Of a stretch of 64,000 nt of DNA, positions 33,322-41,069 are shown in pieces. How positions within the stretch are numbered: position 1 is the stretch's first letter; the number at the start of each line of letters is the position of its first letter. Location of the stretch: positions 62,001-126,000 of the forward strand of contig NZ_BAAATZ010000029.1 of assembly GCF_039533685.1 (NCBI RefSeq), in the 5' to 3' direction. The notes below the pieces were generated by a model. That model was not told the DNA's origin, did no database searches, and saw nothing but the letters and a program-made list of their open reading frames with translations. Made by a program: the position numbers and the translations under genes. This DNA comes from Actinocorallia aurantiaca. GTDB lineage: Bacteria; Actinomycetota; Actinomycetes; Streptosporangiales; Streptosporangiaceae.

Positions 33322-34266
33322 TCACTGCCCTTTCATGGCCATGGCGAAGCTGTCGCGGATGTGGTCGACGTGAGCCGAGGGGACGACCGGCAGGATCCAG
33401 GGGTCGCGGGTGTCGCGGATGTCGTCGATCCGCTCGCCGACCTGCTCGATCGACCAGGACGGCCGGTACACGCCAGGGGTCTCGGCGACGAAGGCCCTCG
33501 CCACCCGGCCGGCGATCGACACCAGCATCTCCCCGGTGATCGAGCAGGACTCGTGCGCGAGCCAGCCCACGACGGGGGCCACCAGTTCGGGTTCCATCGG
33601 CGGGTAGACGGAGGTGTCGATGCCCTCGGCCATCCTCGTCACGGCGCCGGGCACGATGATGTTGCACTTCACGCCCTCGGCGGCGCCTTCGAGCGCGACC
33701 ACGTTGGACAGGCCGATCATGCCCGCCTTGGCCGCGCCGTAGCCGGCGACCCGGTGGTTGCCGTACAGGCCGCCGATCGAGGAGGTCAGCACGATGCGGC
33801 CGTAACCCGCCTCGCACATCAGGGGGAACGCGGCCCGCACGACATGGAAGGCACCCCGCAGGTGCACGTCCAGGACGGCGTCGAAGTCCTCGTACGTCAT
33901 CTCCTTCAACGACGCCGAGCGGACGATTCCGGCGTTGTGGATGAGGACGTCGATCCGGCCGTAGTGGTCGAGCGCCGCCTGGACGATCGCCCGTCCGCCC
34001 TCGGCCGTCGCCACGGACTCGGTGCAGGCGACTGCCTCGCCCCCGGCCGCCGTGATCTCGTCGACGACCTCTTTGGCGGGACCGGAATCGGCGCCGTCGC
34101 CGGTCAGGCTGCCGCCGGGGTCGTTGACGACGACCTTGGCGCCCCGGGAGGCGAGCAGCAGGGCGTAGGCGCGCCCCAGCCCCCGCCCGGCGCCGGTGAC
34201 CACGGCCACGCGGCCGTCGAATCCCGGCCCGGGCGATCCGGTCTCAGGCGACCCCGGCTCAGGCAT
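33322..34266 (-). CDS. SDR oxidoreductase (MFE-2 / HSD17B4-like)
   Basis: 314 residues. Seen: AVVTGAGRGLGRAYALLLASRGAKVVVNDPGGSLTGDG, characteristic of the dehydrogenase unit of peroxisomal multifunctional enzyme type 2, then LIHNAGIVRSASLKEMTYEDFDAVLDVHLRGAFHVVRAA, SSIGGLYGNHRVAGYGAAKAGMIGLS (Ser, YxxxK) and a C-terminal extension. Such enzymes oxidise (3R)-hydroxyacyl-CoAs, including steroid and branched-chain ones. The start overlaps the BVMO stop by 8 bases; 2 bases separate it from the TPP lyase. Confidence 0.92.
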   Translation of the reverse strand: MPEPGSPETGSPGPGFDGRVAVVTGAGRGLGRAYALLLASRGAKVVVNDPGGSLTGDGADSGPAKEVVDEITAAGGEAVACTESVATAEGGRAIVQAALDHYGRIDVLIHNAGIVRSASLKEMTYEDFDAVLDVHLRGAFHVVRAAFPLMCEAGYGRIVLTSSIGGLYGNHRVAGYGAAKAGMIGLSNVVALEGAAEGVKCNIIVPGAVTRMAEGIDTSVYPPMEPELVAPVVGWLAHESCSITGEMLVSIAGRVARAFVAETPGVYRPSWSIEQVGERIDDIRDTRDPWILPVVPSAHVDHIRDSFAMAMKGQ

Positions 34267-36100
34267 GGGCCGCCCCTCCGTCCAGGGTGAGGCCTTCCAG
34301 GGCGCCCGACTCGCGCCAGGCCTGCAGCAGGTCCTCCATGGCGTAGAAGCCGGGCCAGTAGGGCTCGCCCAGGTGCGACCGGATGTTCCGCTCGCCCTCG
34401 TTGTTGTAGTAACCGGGCGTGCACTCCCGCTGGAAGTTGCTGTTGTCGACCGCGGTCTCCCTGACGGTCGCGCACCACTGCTCCTGGGCCTCCACGGTCG
34501 GCTCGACGGTCGAGGCGCCGCGTTCCGCGGCCTCCCGGATGACATAGGCGATGTGCCGGGCCTGCTGGTCGAACATCGCCGTCGTGCTCGCGGTCACGCC
34601 GCCCTGGATGAACCCCGTGAAGAACAGGTTGGGGAAGCCGGGGCTGGTGATGCCGTGCAGGGTGCGGTACCCGTCGGCCCAGTGGTCGTAGAGCGAAAGC
34701 CCGTCCCTGCCGGTGAACGGCTGGATGCCGAAGCGGCGGTCGAGGTCGGTGGTGATCTCGAAGCCGCTGGCGAAGATGATGCAGTCGACCTCGTGCTCGA
34801 CGCCGTCCGCGACGATGCCCCCGGCCGTGATGCGCTCGACGCCCTTGGTGCCGGAGACGTCGACGAGGGTGACGTTCGGGCGGTTGAAGGTCGGCAGGTA
34901 CTGGTCGTTGAAGCATGGCCGCTTGCACAGGAAGCGGTAGTAGGGCTTCAGCGCCTCGGCGGTCGCGGGGTCCTCGACGATGGCGTCGATGCGCTCGCGC
35001 AGCCGCTGCATCGCCCGGTAGTCCTGGAGCTCCCTGAGCTCCATGAACTTCGCCGGGTCCATCAGCGCGGCCCAGCCGTCGGTGGCGTCCAGGTGCGCGG
35101 CCAGGTTGCGGCTGACCTCGGTCCAGCCGTCGCAGACCAGGTCCGGCTGGCCGGGGGCGAACGCCTCGAACGCCGCGGTGTGGAAGTTGCGCTGCCGTTC
35201 CTTCTGCCAGCCCGGCTTCAGCGTCTTCACCCATTCGGGGTCGGTCGGCACGTCGCCGCGCTCGTCGATGTACGACGGCGTCCGCTGGAAGACGTACAGG
35301 TGCTCGGCGGAGCGCGCGACGTGCGGGATCACCTGGATGCCGCTCGCGCCCGTGCCGATCACGGCGACCCTCTTGCCGGCGAGCCCCTCCAGGCCGCCGG
35401 TCATGTCGCCGCCGGTGTAGGAGTAGTCCCAGCGGGCCGTGTGGAAGGTGTGGCCCTGGAAGTCGGTGATGCCGGGGATCCCGGGCAGCTTCGGCTTGTT
35501 GAACGGACCCTGGCACATCACGACATGGCGGGCGCGGATGTCGTCGCCCCGGTTGGTCCCGATCCGCCAGCGCTCGATGGAGGGGTCCCACTCCAGCGAG
35601 CGGGTCAGGGTGTGGAAGAGGGCCTTGTCGTAGAGGCCGAAGTGCTTGCCGATGCGCTGGCAGTGCTCGAAGGCCTCGTCCCCGAAGGCGTACTTCTGCT
35701 TCGGCATGTAGCCGACCTCTTCGAGCAGCGGGAGGTAGCAGTAGCTGTCGGTGTCGCACTGGATGCCGGGGTAGCGGTTCCAGTACCAGGCGCCGCCGAA
35801 GTCGCCCGCCAGGTCGATGATCCGGAAGTCGGTGACGCCGGCCTCCTTGAGCCGGGCCCCGGCGACGAGGCCGGCGAAGCCCGCCCCGAGCACCGCCACC
35901 TCGATCTCCTCGGTGATCGGAGAGCGGGGTTCGACCGGCATGTACGGGTCGGCCTCGTAGAAGTCCTCGAACTCGCCTTCGGCCACCAGGTACTGCTGCT
36001 GCCCCTCGGGGCGCAGGCGCTTGTCCCGCTCGGCCAGGTACTTCGCCCTGAGAGCCGCGTGGTCGATCTCAGGCGTCTGTGTGGGTTCGCAACTCTGCAT
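34259..36100 (-). CDS. Flavin-containing Baeyer-Villiger monooxygenase
   Basis: 613 residues. Seen: first FAD site GAGFAG (72-77), FGGAWYWNRYPGIQCD, the BVMO fingerprint FQGHTFHTARWD (214-225), and the second nucleotide site GTGASG (249-254) for NADPH. Length and N-terminal extension fit type I BVMOs of the steroid/cyclic-ketone group. It inserts oxygen beside a ketone to give an ester or lactone. Placed between a Rieske oxygenase and an SDR in the same operon, it would act on the ketone made by the latter enzymes. The ATG at 36100 follows a 66-base gap. Confidence 0.93.
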   Translation of the reverse strand: MQSCEPTQTPEIDHAALRAKYLAERDKRLRPEGQQQYLVAEGEFEDFYEADPYMPVEPRSPITEEIEVAVLGAGFAGLVAGARLKEAGVTDFRIIDLAGDFGGAWYWNRYPGIQCDTDSYCYLPLLEEVGYMPKQKYAFGDEAFEHCQRIGKHFGLYDKALFHTLTRSLEWDPSIERWRIGTNRGDDIRARHVVMCQGPFNKPKLPGIPGITDFQGHTFHTARWDYSYTGGDMTGGLEGLAGKRVAVIGTGASGIQVIPHVARSAEHLYVFQRTPSYIDERGDVPTDPEWVKTLKPGWQKERQRNFHTAAFEAFAPGQPDLVCDGWTEVSRNLAAHLDATDGWAALMDPAKFMELRELQDYRAMQRLRERIDAIVEDPATAEALKPYYRFLCKRPCFNDQYLPTFNRPNVTLVDVSGTKGVERITAGGIVADGVEHEVDCIIFASGFEITTDLDRRFGIQPFTGRDGLSLYDHWADGYRTLHGITSPGFPNLFFTGFIQGGVTASTTAMFDQQARHIAYVIREAAERGASTVEPTVEAQEQWCATVRETAVDNSNFQRECTPGYYNNEGERNIRSHLGEPYWPGFYAMEDLLQAWRESGALEGLTLDGGAAHA

Positions 36101-36166
36101 GCGGGTTCCTCGGGCTCAGGGTCGTTCGTCGGGGGAGGGGGTGGGCATCGGCTGCGGGGCCGGGGA

Positions 36167-37552
36167 TCAGTCCAGATCGCGGGGAGCGCCGGTGCCCATG
36201 TACTTGGCGAGGTTGTGGTGGAGGTTCGCGATGGCGCGCTCGCGGTAGGGGTTGGGCTTGGCGCCGGTGAAACCGCGCGCCTTCATGCCCTGCTGGACGG
36301 CGGCCATGTTGGAGAAGTCCTGGGGCAGGACGGTGCGCCAGTCCGGGTCGTCCGGCGGCGTGTGGAGCCACTCGGTCTCCGGCTCCTCGCCCGCGGGGAA
36401 GAGCTGGTAGACGGCGACCTCGAAGACGCACTTGCCGGGGTCGTAGCCGTGGGGGCGGGCGCTGTAGCACAGCATGTTGTTCTGGCCCTGCCCGATCTGG
36501 AAGTTGGGGAAGATCTGCCAGGCGGTGCCGCTCTCGGCGACGGTCTGGGGGTCGATGGTCGGCCAGACCACGCCGCGCTCGGCGTCCTCGCGCCGCGCCG
36601 TCTCCAGCCAGTACCTCGCCACCTCGGTGGGGGGAGTTCCCTCCGGCAGTTCGGCGACCAGCCGGTTCGCGACCTCCACCAGCGTCTCGGTGGTGTTGGT
36701 GTTGGCGTTCTCCCAGATGAAGTTCTGCATCACGGCCGTCGACACGCGGGCGTCGCCGCTGTCGCTGATCCGCAGCTTGCCCTGGTTCCCCTCCTGGCCC
36801 TTGGGCGCGTCGTAGCCGATGTTGCTGTGCCGGCCCTGGACCCTGGACCAGCCGAGGAAGGCGCCGAAGGGAATGAACTCCGGGTGGGTGTAGGGCACGT
36901 GGTAGGTCTCGTTGAACGCCTCGAGGGCGACCTTCCAGTTGCAGTCGAAGACCAGCCAGCGGCGCCACCGGTAGCGGAACCTCTCGAGCTGGAAGGGCTC
37001 CAGCAGGGTGGCGGCGGGACCCAGGTAGTCGAGCAGGGGCTCGCAGTCGGGATCCATGTTGATCCAGATCCAGCCGCCCCAGGTGTCGGTCTTGACCGCG
37101 CCCAGCCGGATCTTCTCGTCGGTCAGCCGGTCCTGCCAGTCCTCCCGCTCGGGTACGCGGGTGCACTGGCCGTCCAGGTTGTAGCTCCACCCGTGGAAGC
37201 CGCAGACGAACTGCCTGCCGCGGCCCCGGGCGTCCCGCGCGCCGGGCGGGGTGTCGACGAGCCGCCGGCCGCGGTGCGAGCAGACGTTGTAGTAGGCCTG
37301 GACGGTGTCCGGGGTCGTGCGCACGACGATGAACGAGTCGTCGAGGATCTCGTAGGTGAGGAAGTCCCCCACCTCGGGGATCTCCTCGACGCGGCCGACC
37401 TGCTGCCACACCTTGCTCCACAGCCTGTCGCGCTCGGCGCGGGCGTACTCCTCGGAGATGTACGCCTCCACGCCGATCGTGAGCGGCCGCGACAGCGCTT
37501 CCGCCGTGGTCGTCTCGGAGGCCGTTGCCTGGATGTCGCCGGTTTCGCTCAT
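36167..37552 (-). CDS. Rieske non-heme iron oxygenase, alpha subunit
   Basis: 461 residues. Seen: Rieske 2Fe-2S ligands C91-x-H93 (CSHRGRRL) and C117-x2-H120 (CGFHGW), then the catalytic domain with NETYHVPYTHPEF containing iron ligands H218 and H223. The start at 37552 has GGAGG upstream. No beta subunit and no reductase gene is adjacent, so it may be a three-fold homomer that borrows electrons, for example from the PDR/VanB reductase at 20577. It hydroxylates aromatic, steroid or amine substrates in known relatives. Confidence 0.93.
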   Translation of the reverse strand: MSETGDIQATASETTTAEALSRPLTIGVEAYISEEYARAERDRLWSKVWQQVGRVEEIPEVGDFLTYEILDDSFIVVRTTPDTVQAYYNVCSHRGRRLVDTPPGARDARGRGRQFVCGFHGWSYNLDGQCTRVPEREDWQDRLTDEKIRLGAVKTDTWGGWIWINMDPDCEPLLDYLGPAATLLEPFQLERFRYRWRRWLVFDCNWKVALEAFNETYHVPYTHPEFIPFGAFLGWSRVQGRHSNIGYDAPKGQEGNQGKLRISDSGDARVSTAVMQNFIWENANTNTTETLVEVANRLVAELPEGTPPTEVARYWLETARREDAERGVVWPTIDPQTVAESGTAWQIFPNFQIGQGQNNMLCYSARPHGYDPGKCVFEVAVYQLFPAGEEPETEWLHTPPDDPDWRTVLPQDFSNMAAVQQGMKARGFTGAKPNPYRERAIANLHHNLAKYMGTGAPRDLD

Positions 37553-37634
37553 GACTTCCTCCAACCCGCGTCGGGGGTGGCCGCGGGTGCGGTTGCGATG
37601 ACTTTCGGGGCTCTTGCCGGTACCGCGTGTGCGG

Positions 37635-38492
37635 TCAGAAACGCGTGATCTCGGCGCGGAACGCCTCGTCCTTGAGGAACAGGGAGGTGTTGTCGGCGGC
37701 CAGCCAGGTCCACTTGAGATTGAGGCCGCCGTCCACCAGCAGGGTCTGGCCCGTGACGTAGGACGACAGGTCGGACAGCAGGAAGAGGATCGCCCCCGCC
37801 TGCTCCTCCGGCCGGGCGCGCCGCCCCATGGCGATGGCGCGGCGGTCCCGTTCGGGGTCCTCCTCGACGTAGGTGCGCGAGGCGGGGGTCGCGGTCACGC
37901 CGGGCGCGATCGCGTTCACCCGGATCTCGTCCCCGGCGAGTTCGACGGCCATCGTGCGGGTCGCCGCGACCAGCGCCGCCTTGGCCGTGCCGTAGCCGAT
38001 GTGGAAGGGCGCGGTGTTCATGCCGCTGATCGAGGAGACCGAGACGATCGAGCCGGGGCGGCCCCGCGACTTGAGCTCGGCGGCGACCGCCTGGCTCATG
38101 AAGAACATCGTCTCGAGGTTCTGGGTGAACAGCGACCGCCAGGACTCCCTGGTCACCCTGGTCGAGGGCTTCCAGTCCGAGGGGGCGGCGCCGCCGGCGA
38201 CGTTGACGAGCCCGTACAGCTCGCCTTCCGTCCGCCCGGCCCGCTCCATCACCGTCGCGATGCCCTCATCGGTGGAGGCGTCGGCCGCGACGGGCACGAC
38301 CGGCAGGCCCTCCTTCACCAGGGGCCCGATGTGGGTGTCGAGGTTGTCCTGGGAGCGGCTCACCGCGATCACGGTCGCCCCCGCGCGGGCGATCATCTCG
38401 GTGACCGTGGTGCCGATGCCTCCGCCGCCCGCGCCGGAGACGATGACGACGCGTCCGTCCATGCTGAGGAGAGTCTGGGAGTCATACCGCAT
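37635..38492 (-). CDS. SDR family oxidoreductase
   Basis: 285 residues. Seen: VVIVSGAGGGGIGTTVTEMIARAGA (a glycine-rich variant of TGxxxGxG), VNVAGGAAPSDWKPS, SVSSISGMNTAPFHIGYGTAKAALVAATRTMAVELAG with the Ser and YxxxK, APGVTATPASRT and VTGQTLLVDGGL, then a 30-residue C-terminal tail. Follows the SMP-30-like gene by 6 bases and precedes the Rieske oxygenase. Likely oxidises the alcohol to a ketone before or after Rieske hydroxylation. Confidence 0.9.
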   Translation of the reverse strand: MRYDSQTLLSMDGRVVIVSGAGGGGIGTTVTEMIARAGATVIAVSRSQDNLDTHIGPLVKEGLPVVPVAADASTDEGIATVMERAGRTEGELYGLVNVAGGAAPSDWKPSTRVTRESWRSLFTQNLETMFFMSQAVAAELKSRGRPGSIVSVSSISGMNTAPFHIGYGTAKAALVAATRTMAVELAGDEIRVNAIAPGVTATPASRTYVEEDPERDRRAIAMGRRARPEEQAGAILFLLSDLSSYVTGQTLLVDGGLNLKWTWLAADNTSLFLKDEAFRAEITRF

Positions 38493-38498
38493 GGCCGC

Positions 38499-40106
38499 TC
38501 ACCCCGCCTTCCGGAGCGCCAGGACGCTGCCTTCGGCGTCGGCGGAGATGTACAGCGTGCCGTCCGGTCCTGCGGCGATGCCGGCGAAGAGTCCCTGGGG
38601 GCCGGAGAACGGCGGCAGGCCCTTGAGGGGCTTGGGGTCGACTCCGGGAGGGGCGCCCACCGGCAGGTCGCGGGCGATCACGGTCCGGGACTTGCTGTCG
38701 AGGTCGACCTCGATCAGGGCCTTGACACCGGCGTCCACGATCAGGAGCTTTCCGCCGCGGACGAGGATGCCCTGGGGCGTCTCCAGGCCGTCCACCACGG
38801 TGTCGACGCCGGAGCCGGTGATCGAGACGACGCGCCCGGCGCCGGACTCCGAGACCAGGCAGGCGCCGTCCGCGTCGAACGCCACGCCCATCGGCCGGTC
38901 CAGCCCGGAGGCCAGGGTCGTGCCCTCGCCGTTGCGCACGGACAGCACGCGTCCGGTGCCGAGCTCGGCGGCGACCACGGCGCCGTCGGGTGCTACCGCC
39001 ACGCCGTAGAGCTGGTCGAGCGGCTCGGTCTCGCCGGCGAGCACGTCGTGCTCGCCGCTCGCGGGCCGCCACCGCGCGATCTGGCCGTTGGAGGTGGTGA
39101 CGACGAACTCGCCCTCGCCGTCGGCGGTCACCCCGCGGATGTATCCCGGCCAGCCGGGGCTGAAGAGCATTCCCAGCATCCGCAGCTCGCCGCCGGGCGT
39201 GAGGACGTAGAAGTAGGTGCCGTCGGAGACGTACAGGGTGCCGTCGGCGCCCGTGGTGAGGTCCAGCGGCCAGGTCAGACCGCCCGGCAGTACCGCCCGG
39301 GTCGCGCCGCCGCCGAGGATCTCGGTGATCTGGCCGGTGAAGCTCGAGACGAACAGGCGGTTCCCCACGAACGTCAGGTTGTCCAGGCCGGGGGCGATGG
39401 TGGCCAGGACGGTGCGGTCGCCGCTGCGGGGGTCGATCCGCAGGACCTCGCCGGTGCCCACCTGGGTGGAGACGATGTGGCCCTCGGCGTCGAACTTCAC
39501 CGCGTCCGGGACCCCCAGGTCTCCGGCCACCCGCTCGGGCTCGCCGCCGTCCGGGTCGATCCGCCAGATGTCGTTGGTGCCCAGCAGCGGGTAGTACAGC
39601 TTGCCGTCCGGCCCGAACTCCATGGCGTTGGGCATCGGCAGGTTCTCCAGCAGGACCCGGGGCGCGCCGCCGTTCGGGTCGAGCTCCAGCAGGCGCCCGC
39701 CGATGCGGCACTCGTCGATGAACAGCCGGCCCCGGTGGATGGTGATGCCGTTGGCGCCCGGCACGTCGTCGCGCAGCACCCGCGTGCGGCCGTCGGCGCC
39801 GCGCACGCTCACGCGCCCGTCGTAGTACTCCGTGGCGTAGAGGTCGCCCTGGGCGTCGAAGGCCACGTCGTCGGGCGCGACGATGTCGGCGCCCTGCGCG
39901 CTGACGGTCTCCAGCTCGCCGGTCTCGACGTCGAGCGCGCTGATCTGGCTGCCGGCCACCTGCGCCACGTAGATGCGGCCGTCCGGACCGGTGCGCAGAC
40001 CGTTGGCGCCGAACAGGCGGCTCGGCGGCGTGAGCCGTTCCAGGCTCCATCCTTCGGCGAGGCCGATCGGTGTGGCGCCGGCGTGGCGCGACCCTTGCAA
40101 GAACAT
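38499..40106 (-). CDS. SMP-30/gluconolactonase/NHL-type beta-propeller protein (long)
   Basis: 535 residues of repeating beta-propeller blades: GLRTGPDGRIYVAQVAGSQI, PDDVAFDAQGDLYATEYYDG, NAMEFGPDGKLYYPLLG, GVAVAPDGAVVAAELG and more up to the C-terminus (FAGIAAGPDGTLYISAD). SMP-30/gluconolactonase domains are about 300 residues, so this is close to a double propeller. Members hydrolyse lactones with Ca2+/Zn2+ or have binding roles. Its place at the head of the BVMO operon makes hydrolysis of a BVMO-produced lactone attractive, but no metal ligands could be assigned. No signal peptide is seen. GGGAG precedes the ATG at 40106. Confidence 0.8.
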   Translation of the reverse strand: MFLQGSRHAGATPIGLAEGWSLERLTPPSRLFGANGLRTGPDGRIYVAQVAGSQISALDVETGELETVSAQGADIVAPDDVAFDAQGDLYATEYYDGRVSVRGADGRTRVLRDDVPGANGITIHRGRLFIDECRIGGRLLELDPNGGAPRVLLENLPMPNAMEFGPDGKLYYPLLGTNDIWRIDPDGGEPERVAGDLGVPDAVKFDAEGHIVSTQVGTGEVLRIDPRSGDRTVLATIAPGLDNLTFVGNRLFVSSFTGQITEILGGGATRAVLPGGLTWPLDLTTGADGTLYVSDGTYFYVLTPGGELRMLGMLFSPGWPGYIRGVTADGEGEFVVTTSNGQIARWRPASGEHDVLAGETEPLDQLYGVAVAPDGAVVAAELGTGRVLSVRNGEGTTLASGLDRPMGVAFDADGACLVSESGAGRVVSITGSGVDTVVDGLETPQGILVRGGKLLIVDAGVKALIEVDLDSKSRTVIARDLPVGAPPGVDPKPLKGLPPFSGPQGLFAGIAAGPDGTLYISADAEGSVLALRKAG

Positions 40107-40135
40107 GGTGAAGGACTCCCAGGAACAACTCGTCT

Positions 40136-40161
40136 AGGTGGGTCGAGGTGGGTCGAGGTGG
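40136..40161. repeat. 10-bp tandem repeat AGGTGGGTCG x2.6
   Basis: Units at 40136-40145, 40146-40155 and a partial AGGTGG at 40156-40161, in the leader of the minus-strand SMP-30-like gene. Purpose unknown; such a repeat can vary in copy number and alter the leader. Confidence 0.7.
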
Positions 40162-40261
40162 AATGTGTTCTCCGGCTTCGCGGCCTGTTTTAGAGTGCCA
40201 TTTTAAAAACTGAAAACGCCACTCTCTTAATGCAAGAATAATAGTTCCACCGCCGATGTTC

Positions 40262-40340
40262 GGTGTCAAGACTCGATAGTGATCGCTGTTTTTGTAAGGT
40301 GCGGTTGACACTTTTTGATTTGTCAGGCGAGGTTGACACC
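40262..40340. repeat. Three TTGACAC elements (one inverted) upstream of Clp_N/HTH gene
   Basis: GGTGTCAA (inverted, 40262-40269), TTGACAC at 40305-40311 and 40333-40339; the last two share GGTTGACAC. One serves as a -35 box; the others may be regulator sites, possibly for the encoded HTH protein itself. Confidence 0.45.
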
Positions 40341-40361
40341 CCGGATTCGGCGGCTGAGAAT
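40333..40361 (+). promoter_or_regulatory. Candidate promoter giving a leaderless mRNA
   Basis: TTGACA (40333-40338), a 17-base spacer, then GAGAAT (40356-40361). Transcription would start about at the ATG of 40368, and no ribosome binding site precedes that ATG. Confidence 0.5.
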
Positions 40362-40367
40362 CGACCC

Positions 40368-41069
40368 ATGGCTCTTCCGGACCTTGACGCACTGATCGCC
40401 GATGTCGAGCACGCCCGCGGCGAGGCCGGACCGGACGGGGGAGGGGAGCGGGGCGAGCGGATCGCCCTCCTGGGCAACGCGGTCTCCCTGGCGGAGCAGC
40501 TCCGCGGGCTGGCCGACGACCTCGTCGAGGGCTACGTCGAGCACTGCCGCCTGCAGGGCTGCTCCTGGACCGAGATCGGGACGGCGCTGGGCATCACCCG
40601 CCAGGCCGCCCAGCAGCGCTACCTCGCGCGCCGGTGGAAGTACGAGCCCGGCGAGTTCGAGGAGGAGGTCTGCGCGGCGGTGGCGCACATGAAGGAGGCC
40701 GCCGTGCAGCACCGCAACAGCTTCATCGGCACCGAGCACGTGCTCTACGGGCTGCTCACCGGGAACAACAGCGCGGTCCGCCACCTGGGGTCCCTCGGCA
40801 TCCCGGCGGACTCCGTCCGGCAGCGGGTGCGGAGCTCGCTGACCATGGGGGCCTCGCAGGCGGCCAAGCGCATCGCCTGGACCCCCTACACCCGCAAGGC
40901 CGTGGTCGCCGCGCACGAGCTGGCGCTGGAGGAGGAGAGCCCGATCGGCTGCAGGCACCTCCTGCTGGGCCTGGCCTCGCTCGGGCGGGGGGCGGCGGCG
41001 TCCGTCCTGGCCGAGGCCTCCGGCGGACGCCCGATCGTCCCCGGGGTCAGGCCTCCAGCCGGGCGGTGA
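40368..41069 (+). CDS. Clp N-terminal-domain protein with HTH region
   Basis: 233 residues. Seen: an N-terminal helical part with a sigma-like helix-turn-helix (CSWTEIGTALGITRQAAQQRYLARRW, about residues 64-89), then a double Clp_N repeat (FIGTEHVLYGLLTGNNSAVRHLGSLGI and SPIGCRHLLLGLASLGRGAAASVLAEA). Clp_N domains bind substrates or adaptors of ClpC; fused to an HTH they form a small regulator whose stability or activity may depend on the Clp machine. Start chosen at ATG 40368 with the promoter just upstream. It is divergent from the ten-gene operon; its 3' end overlaps the convergent acyl-CoA ligase by 23 bases. Confidence 0.8.
   Translation: MALPDLDALIADVEHARGEAGPDGGGERGERIALLGNAVSLAEQLRGLADDLVEGYVEHCRLQGCSWTEIGTALGITRQAAQQRYLARRWKYEPGEFEEEVCAAVAHMKEAAVQHRNSFIGTEHVLYGLLTGNNSAVRHLGSLGIPADSVRQRVRSSLTMGASQAAKRIAWTPYTRKAVVAAHELALEEESPIGCRHLLLGLASLGRGAAASVLAEASGGRPIVPGVRPPAGR

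Larger units (their letters stand above)
40107..40367. promoter_or_regulatory. Divergent promoter region between SMP-30-like and Clp_N/HTH genes
   Basis: 261 bases with a markedly AT-rich centre (40190-40255). It holds a 10-base tandem repeat near the SMP-30-like leader, a CACTCTCTT half-site (40220-40228) resembling the right half of the AAGTGAGTA-type repeat but with a poor left half, and three TTGACAC copies on the Clp_N side. Confidence 0.5.

Noticed and set aside
40209..40228. AAGTGAGTA-type operator in front of the ten-gene operon
   Set aside because: The right half (CACTCTCTT) is good, but the left half matches only 2 of 9 positions, so the site was not counted.
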